From the NCBI GenBank assembly GCA_032433595.1, contig JASWJB010000289.1, forward strand, positions 1 to 57,370: 57,370 nucleotides of DNA, read 5' to 3'. A program made the position numbers and the translations under genes. The DNA comes from Conoideocrella luteorostrata (taxonomy: Eukaryota; Ascomycota; Sordariomycetes; Hypocreales; Clavicipitaceae). A model generated the notes under the pieces. It had not been told where the DNA came from. It searched no databases and worked only from the letters and a program-made list of their open reading frames with translations. Shown here one piece after another: positions 1 to 10,370 of the stretch (its first letter is position 1; each line of letters begins with the position of its first letter).

Positions 1-30
1 CGCAGGGCGGCCTATGTACAGTGAGAATAG

Positions 31-590
31 CACCGCTGGTATAATCATCAACATAAAAAAATCGAGCCTCAACTTTTCATCGCCAATGTATACAGTTCCT
101 TAGATTTAGAGACGCTTCAAACCAACAACATAGCCGCAATAGTGCCGCTTCTAAGTGCCCAATACTCGCCCTGGAGAGGCCCGACGGTCCGAAGGAAGTG
201 CATGAAGCCAACCACCGCTACATTCGATGCCACGATACCTTAACTACAGATCTACTTCAATACGTGGGCGACGTTTGCGACTTTATTTAAGAACATCGTA
301 ATAGTACCGACGGAGGAGACAAGAATGTACTTGTTCACTGTGACAATGGTGTCTCCCGCTCTGCTTCTATTGTGATTGCCGATCGTATGAGCAAACAGCA
401 TTTGAGCCCGGACAATGTACTAACTGCTGTAAAGGGGAGGTGGCAGGCGAGACCACGTTCACATTTCTGCGAGTTGCTGCGCGCCTGGGAGGCTGTTGGC
501 TATCAAGTTTGGCAGGATGACGAAGGGAAGATGGTAAAGGATGAAAAACAAGTTATTCTTGATGCAAGTTTAACTACTTTAATGTCCTGA
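31..590 (+). pseudogene. Broken dual-specificity protein phosphatase
   Basis: Relic of a dual-specificity (Tyr/Ser/Thr) protein phosphatase. The frame open from 31 reads IEPQLFIANVYSS and then NNIAAIVPLLS, the usual start of the DSP fold. Between about 165 and 195 the similarity moves to another frame, which reads HRYIRCHDTLTTDLLQYVGD, then an in-frame TAA at 288-290, then VLVHCDNGVSRSASIVIADR. HCDNGVSR is the HCx5R catalytic signature, with the nucleophilic Cys and phosphate-binding Arg intact. The frame ends at the TGA before 591. One frameshift plus one nonsense codon make it non-functional as read. TGA and TAG codons at 22-30 lie upstream in the first frame, so the true 5' end is lost or spliced. 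I see no GT-AG intron that would remove both lesions. Confidence 0.8.
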
Positions 591-3221
591 GGGCGAATTT
601 GAGACGAACTTATCGGAGCTTAAAGTCTTCACGTGGTCAACTCCGACACTGATGAACGTTATATGTATTTATGCTATTATCGGCTGCCAGTTACCCGCAT
701 TTTATTTTATTTTTCCAACTATAATATATATACATCTTCACTACGCCGTTATGGGTTGTCTATAATTATGTGTTGGACCTCAAGATATGCGAATCCCGGC
801 TCGGGCCGCAACTGATAGTTGGCGGCTACTCCGTACTCCATATTCCGTACGGAGTACAGGGCGGGGGAATGTTAGAGAGGGGAGAGGTGTCATCCAAGTT
901 TAAGAAAGGTTTCAAACTACGGAGTAACTGCCCGAGTACGAAGCAGGCCTTTTCCCGGAACAGTGCCAGGGTAATTTTAACAATGGCAAAGTTGTAGGAG
1001 CTCGGGGGGGAGGCACTTTTCATGTGTAGTTATGACCCTTAAATAGGCTTATGTTTTCTGTGACGCGCGATAACCCTCAATTGTACAGAGTAGAGTTCGT
1101 ATGAAATGATAAATGCCAAGAAGATGTGACCAGAAGGGTGCTATATTTTCATTATGCTGCAATGACCTTCATTTGTCTGCTGCAGTTGGAGAGTGGCTAA
1201 TGTTAATTCTCGCCGCTACGGTTTCTTCCATTTGCCCTCGAAAAATGCTTTTCCATTGTGGATTACTCCGTATAGAACCCTGTTCCCTAACAGGATGCAT
1301 GCCGGTTATCAGGCGCCTCATTCGATGATATTGGATCTAAGCATCGCGCGGCCAACAGGCAAAATGGTCTCCATGATGCCATGATCCCGTGTGCGGATTT
1401 CTTTGCTTTATCGGACGATAATGTGGTCCACCATCCAAAAACTCTTTGTGAAGCGGAGAGGTGCCCAAGTATCAACAGTCAACGAGTCCGACAGATGTCC
1501 GAAACACGTTTCTGTTGAGGCAATGCAAGCTTGGCCCGCGTCCGGGCTAACTACACTGCTCCAGTTTCTATTTACAACTGGGATTATGGTGTCGTATGCG
1601 TCATTTCCTAAACGAAGCAAGTTTGCGTCCGGTCCAAGCACGACCACGGGACGGAGCGCGTCGCCGAATCAAGCGATCGACCTGCCGCACTAAGTATAGT
1701 GGGAGGTAATAAGTTTTTGCATGCCTTCGCATACCGTCAACGCCGTCGTCACCGGCACAGCAGCCATGCAAAAAGTTATTGCAACATTGTGCTTGGTCGC
1801 GGTAGAGCGACTTTGTGGAGCTGTGACAAATTGGCACTGGCAACAACGCAAACCTGGAAGTAGAGACCTTCTGGCGGCGATGGACCAGAAAGACGCCTTG
1901 CGGCTGTTGCAGAAAAGGTCTTTCCGGCTGACAGGATTCCACTATGGGATTCCAGGATCAGGGTTATCGGGTCATGGCCTCACCCCGCCATGGAATGCTT
2001 ACTTCTCCTGTTGGTCGTCGTGCTAGTGTCAACTTATCAATGGGAGACTGCCCGGACATTTATAATTGCTTGCTTGCAATCTGGCGTTTCCCTACGAGTA
2101 CCGAGTACGCAACAATCATCTCTTTTTTATGGCAGTAAGGCACACCTGACAGGGAGCCGTAGCCAATTAAAAGCAGAGCATTAAGGGGCACTTATTCTGC
2201 CTGCTAATAACTATACTGCACTAAAAGTACTAGTAAGCTTACGTGTTAGTCAGTTATAAAGGGGGATATATGTATTATTACGCGTCTCGCGGCCCTAAAT
2301 GCCGTACTCCGCAGAGCGGCGCTAATTATGGCAAGGAGGAAATTACGGAGTACTCCATTGCCTGCTCTAATTACGGAGTACAAAAGGGTTAATTTTTTTT
2401 AAGCCACGCCTGGCAGCAGGGAGGCCGGCACGTGTTATCACCGGCTTGCTCATGTGAGATATGATTATCGTAGATAAGGAATTCGCCCGTATAGGTATGA
2501 ATTACGGCCTGCTCCGAGTCTGTGAAACACGGTGCAGGATTCTGAGCACTAACTAACTACTCCGTACGGAGTACTGGGTCGTCCGTGCCGACAGGGTGCC
2601 GACAGGGGTGCCTGTGGTCTCGGTACATGAGGGAGCCTTACGGTCATCAAAGAGATGATCAACACAACGGGCGATGGTGTCCACTCCTTAGCCCAATGTA
2701 CGGAGTACGGCTTTTCTAGTTACGGAATACGCCGTACCCAACTCCAGTACCCAACGGACAAAACATTTAACTAAATTTGCTGTGGATTCGGTAGCCAGCC
2801 CAGAGTAACCAGCATGGGGTTGGAATGCGAAGGTACTCCGTATGCGAATAAGATTTTGGTCAAACCATGCGTGCTGCCATATTGCGTTGTGGGGATACAT
2901 TTTTGGCCGCCTTTTCAGTGCTCGTCTTTCTGCTTGTTGGTTGATCAGTTTCATGGTAAAGGCCACGCGTGCCGAGCCTCAGCCTCCCCTTGCGTCATCA
3001 ACGACGTCTCTTCCGTCCATTCATGATTTTCTGTTGCTCAAGTACGGAGTAGTTTAGTTTGATTCATCGCTTCCAATCTCCCAACTTCTTCCCGCTGTCT
3101 ACAATCATACCTGTGGCGCAAGTCAAAGGGAACGGGCATCTTGTCAGCTTTCATGGGGTTCAAGACAGGATAGAATTGTATCGTTTATAATTGCTTGTTC
3201 TACTGCCGCGCCACAGTCACC
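591..3221. other. Gene-free stretch with dispersed motif
   Basis: No gene can be supported here. Short open frames occur on both strands (for example 1408-1647 minus) but none has a recognisable domain or splice structure. The notable content is the dense set of TACTCCGTA/TACGGAGTA copies, listed separately. Confidence 0.6.
827..3051. repeat. Cluster of TACTCCGTA/TACGGAGTA motifs
   Basis: Exact 9-mers TACTCCGTA or its complement start at 827, 848, 918, 1264, 2344, 2372, 2558, 2565, 2699, 2834 and 3043. At 2558-2573 two overlap as a perfect 16-bp palindrome, TACTCCGTACGGAGTA. Single copies recur in non-coding DNA at 5321, 6698, 16402, 16948, 23580, 34415, 34497, 34504 and 35018, and one inside the HET relic at 24442. 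I found none inside an intact exon. The function is unknown; a small inverted-repeat element or a binding site are both possible. Confidence 0.75.
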
Positions 3222-4683
3222 ATGAAAGACTTGATCGCCTTGTTGCAGAGCCATCGGTATCTTGCCACCACATTGACTTGTGTGCTGGCCATATTTGTCT
3301 TGAACCGACTATACTTCGCTGAGGTGCGCCGATGACCACTGCCATCGACGCCAACATTCAATTTTCTGATGGAGCATGCAGGAATACACGAGTTCAGGGC
3401 ACAGCGACTATCTGCCACCGACGAATCCGCCCGGCCATCAGCTGCACAATGATGGGCATCGCGTCCATTTGCTCATTCCTGCGAATCGAGCCGACTACCG
3501 GCTGTGCCGCACATTGGCCAGCACTCTTGTGAATCGCTATCCGTCACCAACCCTTATTAATTGGGAGCAGCAGCCTGGCGACGCCTCTATGAATGGCTAT
3601 GACATGACGACTGGGAAGAACTGGGGCGTGCTTCAGTTTTTGCGCAGCCTGCCGTCAGAAGCGGACCAAGATTTGGTCATCATGGTGGACGCATACGATG
3701 TGATATTTCAGTTGCCGCTGGACGTCGTGTTACAACGGTACGAAGCCATCAATAAACAAGCTACCGATCGACTCATCCGACAGCATGGAGAAGAGCAAGT
3801 TCTGAGGTATGGACTAAATCAAACTATTATCATGGGAGCCGAGAAGTATTGCTGGCCGTTAAATCACAAGCACCCGGCATGCTGGGCGGTGCCTGCATCG
3901 CCTCTTCCGCCAGATGTATATGGTTCAAGGACGGACAGGGGCAATGGAGAGAAAAGCCGGCCGCGATGGTTAAATTCTGGTACCATCATGGGGCCGGTGG
4001 GAGATCTGCGCAAGCTGTATGAGCATGCGCACATGCTCTGGACGGCATACGACACCGATGGCGGCGATCAGGACTACTTCAGCAATATATATGGTCGGCA
4101 AGAGCTCTCGCGCCAACAATTACGCGGCAGCAAGGAGTGGATTTTTGGGTTTGGCAAGACGTACAAGGAGAAGAGCCTAATCTGGCCGCACATGGAGACG
4201 CAACATGTCGACTACCATTTGGGCGTTGATTTATCAAGCAGCTTGTTCCAGATGATGAACGGCGCCATCGGAGACGTGTCGTCGGTCGTTCACAGCGCCA
4301 GCGCAGAGGTGGAAGCCAAAGACCGCCAACACAGAACAGCGGGCGTTTATGGTGCGCCTTTTCCCTTTCCCGACGACTTGCTCCAATCGCGCATTCCCAA
4401 TGGCGGCCAGATCAACGGTCAGCCTGACATTACCTGGCGTGATGTGAGTTTGTTCACCAATTTCTACGCGCGCTGCATTCCTGCTGTCCTGCACTACAAC
4501 GGCGACGTCAAATCGAGCGTGGACAAGTCGTGGCGGGCGCAGTGGTGGCAGGGGCGAGGACGAGAGATGGTGCGCTTGAGGACGAGTGAGCCACGGTTCC
4601 GTATCAACACCGACGCCAATCGGACATTGCAGTGGAATGAAATATGCGGAACCTTTGAAAATCGATTACTAAGGAATAGCTGA
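3222..4683 (+). CDS. PLOD-type glycosyltransferase, type II membrane protein
   Basis: Predicted Golgi/ER glycosyltransferase, join(3222..3323,3382..4683), 467 residues. Exon 1 gives a short cytoplasmic tail and a signal anchor (residues about 14-28). The 58-nt intron runs from GTGCGC to GCATGCAG with a CTGAT branch-like site, and the phase matches exactly. This fixes the start at 3222 (context CACCATGA) rather than at the ATG at 3376, which lies in the intron. The lumenal part has the landmarks of the lysyl-hydroxylase-linked GT domain: VDAYDV (residue about 136, DxD-like metal site), ENxxCWP-type AEKYCWP, LNSGTIMG (about 232) and DQDYF (about 263). Acceptor and sugar are not deducible. All motifs are intact. 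The family call is from motifs only. Confidence 0.75.
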
Positions 4684-7600
4684 CCTTGAAGAGATTGGAA
4701 TAAAACAATCAGCATACAAATGCTTAATGTAGTGACCTCTTGACGCCATCATCCATTGTAAGCTGGGAAGAAAGAATACTGAGGTATGTGGGTGTCCCTG
4801 AAATATGGCTATCTGCGAGCCACGGACCTGGCTATCCGATATCTCATACATGACATGCAGTAGGTTCACGAAACTCTTACCCGTTCTGAACACGATATTC
4901 GTAATGTTGACAGGCGATTAAAGTCGACGGCGCGGGCACGTTACTACACGAAGATGAACTATCGACAGTGCTGATGTAGTGCTTGTCAATTCATGTCGTT
5001 TTGAAAACCGGGGAACAAGTTATTACGCAGTGTGTTCCTCGCATGATCAATGTTGGACGACATCCAGCGAGAACCATTAGCCTTTCCGAGGCACCTTACA
5101 GCATAGCGTAGTTAGACAATCGCTTAGCTGGGTGGTTATCCTCCGCCATCATTACGTCCATCGCAGCATGCGAAATTCCTATCAAGAATTCTTCCTGAGA
5201 AGCCCTGCCGATATTCCAAGTATTGCCTTGCTTTACACCTCCAGTCTAAGCAGTCGCACGGAGCATGAATATGTATTCAGGCCTTTAAAATACAACACAA
5301 TAACACAATTCCATTTGGTGTACTCCGTAAATGAAAAACAGTCCTTTTTTCCCACCTAATGCTGTTAACCCCTTTATTCGGCCAGGTCAACCGTCATGAC
5401 GCCCATATCACTACGCTCAGCTGCCATGTTGTTCAAGGACGGGAACAATTTCTGTTGCACGCTATACAAGGGGGTATAACGACCACAAGAAGCAGCCTCC
5501 TTTTTGTGCGACAGTTTCGCAGTTCCACTCGCCCCATCTTGGCCCGTCCAATAGGTTAAGGCCGATCTCATTTAGTCCGATACGGAATTAGCCGTACGTC
5601 TGTCGCGGCCGCAATGTCTTGCTTACTCGTACAAGCTCTATTCGTGGCGGAAAAGGTGAATAATCTAAGCATGGCTTTTTACCAGACCTTTTCTATCAGC
5701 TGAGACCTCTCGTACCGCTCTCCGAAGTGAGGCGGCAGCTTGCCAGCATTCTTACGGCTTGCGCGTGCTGGCGCCCGCAGGCAGCCACCCAGGCAGCATC
5801 CAAGTCGACACGCAGAAGGCCGGGGGGCTCGGGGTTCTTGTAGCTATGATGCCCGTTTGTTATGTGAACGACCAGAGTCCAGAAACCGTTGTGAATCACA
5901 GACACCGCTAAAATGCGGTGTAAATGTTAACCTTGCCCGGCAGAATTGGACTCGCGCTTGCTAGCCAGAACACCATTAGCTGAATTCTGCTGCGTCGGAT
6001 GGTAACCACTCTTGAGATTGTGTGGAATGTGAGCGACTATGCGTCCGGACCCCGGCTCACCTCCTCTCGCTTTTGTTTTGTCTACGTTTACGGAGTTCTC
6101 GGAGTCTGGTTACGCTGGCCAAAACAGAAAACTGGATTGTGTATGCCTTGGCCGGCATTAGCCCCCAACCCGGTGTAACAACTGTGCGTGGACACATCGC
6201 CCAGGTAGCTAGCACCAACACATTGTCGTCTGTGACTGATCAACTAGGCGGAGCAAACACAACGGTATCCGTCACGAAGGAACTAGCAGCGATGGGGCTC
6301 TTCTTTCCGCGATTTGTACGTAAGCGGACTATCGGTGATGCTGATTTTGATAAGTGAATTGCACAGCATACCCATGTTAGCCTCCACGTACATATATGCT
6401 TAGCATCCGCTACTTTGTTTGCCATCGTGATGGCGTGCTGTGGTGTGTTGTTAGAGGAAGGTCTTGGCAAGACTCATCAGGCTCCAGCCTTGCTTAAAAA
6501 AAAAAAAAGCCTGATTCTTGCCGTGAAGCTTGAGGACTTCGGTGCTGTTCCTTTCTATTATCGTCAACACTGCTATTCAACAGGTCTTGCTTCAAATGCG
6601 GGAATTGTAGTATTATATTCACTTGTGTGACTTCAGGTCACACAAAAATAAAAAGATCCGATGGCTGAATACCCCTCGTTGGCAATCGACACCATGATAC
6701 GGAGTACACTACTCATGTATAACCCATAGAGAAGTCGGCGGCAATTGTGGGCCAGAGATCGAATCTTTATAATGGTCATATCTAGAGTGGCGTATGCGTT
6801 GGCCGTAAAAGATCTGCAGCCGACGAGCAAGCAATCGGCCCTTAGGAGCATGGACATGAGTAACATTGCGACAGCTGGCTTACAGATAGCAACGACGGCG
6901 ATTCATTAAAAGGTTTAGGGAAACAGAGACATGATTGATGTACATGGGCATGAAAATTAAATAATATGTAATTGCAAGATAGGTGATGTTACTAATGTTG
7001 TTTATAATACTAAAACTGGCAATGGAAAACAGGTTACAAGGTGCCCCGTAGGTCAGCTGCAAGCTATTCTGAGTGACTTCACACGAGACTTGGGCACGAA
7101 ACACATCACAAACAGCGAGAGCTGGGCTATTGACCTTATAGTGCTTCTCGTATCTGGTCGTGAGGTGCGTCCGCCTGCCTATTTGCTGTCTGACTATTCC
7201 CTGTCCCTATCAATGGAACTGCATGGGACGAGTCTTCTTGAGTGTCCCTCCGACATGTACGTGAAACAAAGTATAGAGACCATGGGATTACTTCCGCCTC
7301 ACTTTATAGAGGCATTTCGGGTTTCCCGGAAGTGGACGAATTTTTGACAGACCAAATGTAGAGGTACAACAGAGAACACCCACTAGCTGCTTATGGCTGT
7401 GCAATGTGTGCTTCGCCACTGGCAAAGCTGGACGCTTAGACACCTTGCGAGTCCGAGACAATATGCACTAACAGCCCAATAGCGTCCAATAGTTGTAGTT
7501 GTGCAGTAATTTCAGCCTCTAACTTGAAGATCTTCCAATCAAACTCATTGTGGATGCAGCCGAGAACGAGACAATGTGCCAATATTTTGGAAAATCTGCT

Positions 7601-7880
7601 ACACCGGTCCGCACCACTTGGCGTTGCCAAAAGACGAACCACTAAGTCAGCCTTCCATCTCTACTAGTTCGCAGCACACAGCTTCACTATAATAGGTGCT
7701 GCTTTACTAGGTATCCAAAAACACCCTTGTGTGTCCAAAACCAGACACTTATATCGAAAACAGTCCTGGTCCGAGATAAGTAATGTGAGATCTTACACAT
7801 ACAAGGCACAGTGGCTGTCGCGATCTTTTTTAGTCAGACAACAATCACAACAAGTCCACTTTTGGTACCAATGGCTTGTT
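4684..7880. other. Gene-free stretch
   Basis: I see no supportable gene. Short frames on both strands lack domains. It holds two TACTCCGTA/TACGGAGTA copies (5321, 6698) and an A-tract near 6496. Part may be decayed coding DNA, since relics begin just downstream on the minus strand. Confidence 0.5.
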
Positions 7881-8735
7881 TTACACCGAATTATGATGCC
7901 CATAAGCGAAACTAAACGTCTCCGTTTTACCAAGATTAGCCCATATCTGGATCTTTTGCCAAAGAGTTGTAATCTCCCATTGACGGCGTATGCCTTCTGC
8001 ACCCTCTTGTTTAGCAATAGGCCTGGTCGCCTTACCATCTACCTCGGTTTTTTGAGCCACTAGTTGTTCCTGGATCAGCTGTAAAGCGTATCACAGTTGT
8101 CGGCACTCCTGCTGGAGTTTTGAGACCTGCTCTCTCAGCGTAGCATATTCCTCATCCTGTTGTTGAACTCTCTCGGCTCTGCAGGTAGTCACCATGTCCT
8201 TTTCTTCTTCCCCTAGTTTCACCTCAAGCTCAATATTTCTGATGAACTGCCTGAGGATCTCCATCTCCTCTAGGATTGAGGATTGGACGTTGAACTTTTG
8301 AGTTGAAACCTCCATCTGGCCTTGACGGAAAGCTTGGGCCATTCTGAGTTTGTCTACTGTATTTTGGCTTAATTCTTCATGTTACTGCAAATCTGGGGCG
8401 GTTTCGTCATTGGGGGCGATAACATGGCGGAAGAGGCCAGAATTCACGTCCAACTGCCTGTATAGTTGCTGCAGAATGCCCCAGGGGTTGGCTATACACC
8501 ACAGAAACCTGTGAGGAAATTTATAGAAACGTAGACACTTATGAGCAGTCAGTAAATCACTGGCCCACCTGCTTCTTGCATTGTTATAAATCGTTGATCT
8601 GTTACTTTTGGCCTGTGCCCCGGCTTCATTGAACAGGAATGGAGTCTCCAGAAGCGCGATATCCAGAAGGATGGGGTTGACAATTCGCTCACCTCCAACG
8701 CATCTATAACAAAACGCCACTGTTAGTTCCAGCAA
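7881..8735 (-). pseudogene. Coiled-coil relic, unrecognised family
   Basis: One minus-strand frame stays readable for 284 codons with two in-frame stops: TAA at complement(8382..8384) and TGA at complement(8091..8093). It reads NPILLDIALLETPFLFNEA near the start and then a charged, Glu/Gln-rich heptad-like stretch (EEMEILRQFIRNIELEVKLG, then REQVSKLQQECRQL). I do not recognise the family. It lies immediately downstream of the HET relic, separated by a plausible 52-nt intron (GTATGG, AACTAAC branch, TTATAG), so it could be the C-terminal part of the same gene. The frame does not join cleanly through that intron, which is a further sign of decay. A two-relic reading is equally possible. Confidence 0.45.
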
Positions 8736-8779
8736 TTATATAGCTTGGACCATACCAAATATGAACCCCTTCATTTCAA

Positions 8780-9535
8780 TACCAAGCAAGACTTGCTTGA
8801 TTTCTTTCACAACCCGATGGACTGCATTCGCTCCGCCGTCGCCATATATTGCCGAAATAAGCCTAAGAATACACCTAATATACCCTGAAGAGAAGATGCC
8901 CAATCTTCTTCGCGAGTCTTTCGACGGCTTCTCGCCAAATCATATCGCCGACAGACCCTAAAATTGGTGAGTGGAGCTCCGAGCAGTGCTGTCACAGGGA
9001 TGCCCATTATGTCACAAACTTGCTCTTCAAGATCGATTTACCGTCGAGTAGCGAGCCATGCTAGCCAAAGAACATGACTGATTCCGGTATGCGGAACTCC
9101 TGTAGTATCCATCTGCGCGAAAACCACTTGCTCCCTCGAAAAGCCTCCTGCTATTTTATTCGAGATATCTCACTCTGGCTATGCTCATCGCTTAAAACAC
9201 GAATGAGATATACGCAGCATGTTTTCGCATTCCCATACCAATTGAGAATACAGTCTACACAAGCTCTTTTTATTGGTAAAACAAGTGTCAACCCAGGATT
9301 AATGAACGTCGTCGGCATGAGCCTGTTTACCGCAAAATACGATCTTTTGGTATCCAGGCTGGTTCTTCCCTGTCTGGTCCGTAACATCCTGAAACGTTAC
9401 GTGTTTCGCCATGTCTCCCCTAGCATATAAAATAATGGCATATGGAGATAGACCATCTGGAGAGTCTTTAGTGAGAGCCAATTCACTCTCCGGTCGTAGC
9501 TGAAGGAGTGCATCGTTAAGTGTGAGGCCTGAAAC
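8780..9535 (-). pseudogene. Decayed HET-domain (heterokaryon incompatibility) gene
   Basis: Relic of a HET-domain protein of the HET-E/HET-D type. In order on the minus strand: LLQLRPESELAL; SPYAIILYARGD (family YAILSHTWGD); VTFQDVTDQTGKNQPGYQKI with VFCGKQA; an in-frame TAA at complement(9299..9301) where Tyr is expected, followed by SWVDTCFTNKKS; a frameshift; NWYGNAKTCCVYL; WILQEFRIPESVMFF; LEEQVCDIMGIPVTALLGAP; TREEDWASSLQGILGVF; a frameshift; then AIYGDGGANAVHRVVKEI (family LIYGEGxxxAFxRLxEEI). Nearly the whole HET domain is visible, with at least three frame changes and several stops. HET domains trigger cell death after fusion of unlike individuals; this copy cannot encode an intact one. 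Confidence 0.85.
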
Positions 9536-10370
9536 TGGATTTAAATTGTAGCGTTGATATTTTGTTTCTGGTGAAAGATCCTGTACAGGTAGTGGAAGTT
9601 CTCTAGCCTAGAGGATTTGAAGCACTACACATGATAAAAGAGATAGTGAGACTGACTCTGTCACGAGATTTCAGCAGCTTCCCAATCAGATAACTTGACG
9701 TGGTACATCATGGGGGGCGGGGGTGGGAGGGGCCTCACTTACATGCGTGACTGGTTCACTGACACATCCAATAATTCTAAATGTAAAAAATATTGGAAGT
9801 TGACCATAAGGCACGTAAATGCGTAACGTAAATTGTAGCAATTTTTTTAGTCAATGTAAGATAATTAATGAATCCGATCCAGCGGCTCGTGAGTTCTGCC
9901 CTTTATGACCGAAACCTGCCACGTGTATTTTTCCTGTTAGCTAAGTTATAGCATCCCTAACTACAATAGCAAAAGTAAAAAATAGCTTTATATATACTTG
10001 AAAACTCTAAGATGTAATTGCTACTGGCTTCATAGTTTATAATTTAGCAGTTTTACAGCAGCTTTTCTCTATCGCCTGGCTGCGAAATTTGCGTTGTGGC
10101 AGCATCTGCCCAGTGCGTAACTGCAGGCGCGTGGCTGCCGTATCGGCGCGGCGGCGAGTTGATCCGTAGTAGCTAGTGGAGCCTCAACTTCACCCAGATC
10201 AGTCCAATTCAAAGCTTCGCGACAAAACCAGCTGTTTGCGATATTCAATATTTACGCGCCTAAGCTGCTCATTATTGCTTTTGCAGCGGCTGGAACGCCT
10301 TCTTTTACTTCAAGGGGCTTCCCATCCACTTCAATTCGCGGCCGGATGTTGGGATAATGATCTTGCGACA
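9536..10370. other. Intergenic, CFT1 upstream region
   Basis: Non-coding. It contains a G-rich run near 9712-9730, a CACGTG core near 9921 and an AT-rich patch at about 9780-10040. The reading frame of CFT1 is open upstream to 10176, but nothing there resembles the family, so it is taken as 5' UTR. Confidence 0.5.

Noticed and set aside
1408..1647. Minus-strand frame VVLGPDANLLRLGNDAYDTI and neighbouring frames to 2184
   Set aside because: Protein-like in places, but no family motif, no splice signals and no consistent frame could be found.
10176..10370. N-terminal extension of CFT1
   Set aside because: The frame is open, but the extension is unlike the family and the usual N-terminus starts at 10371.
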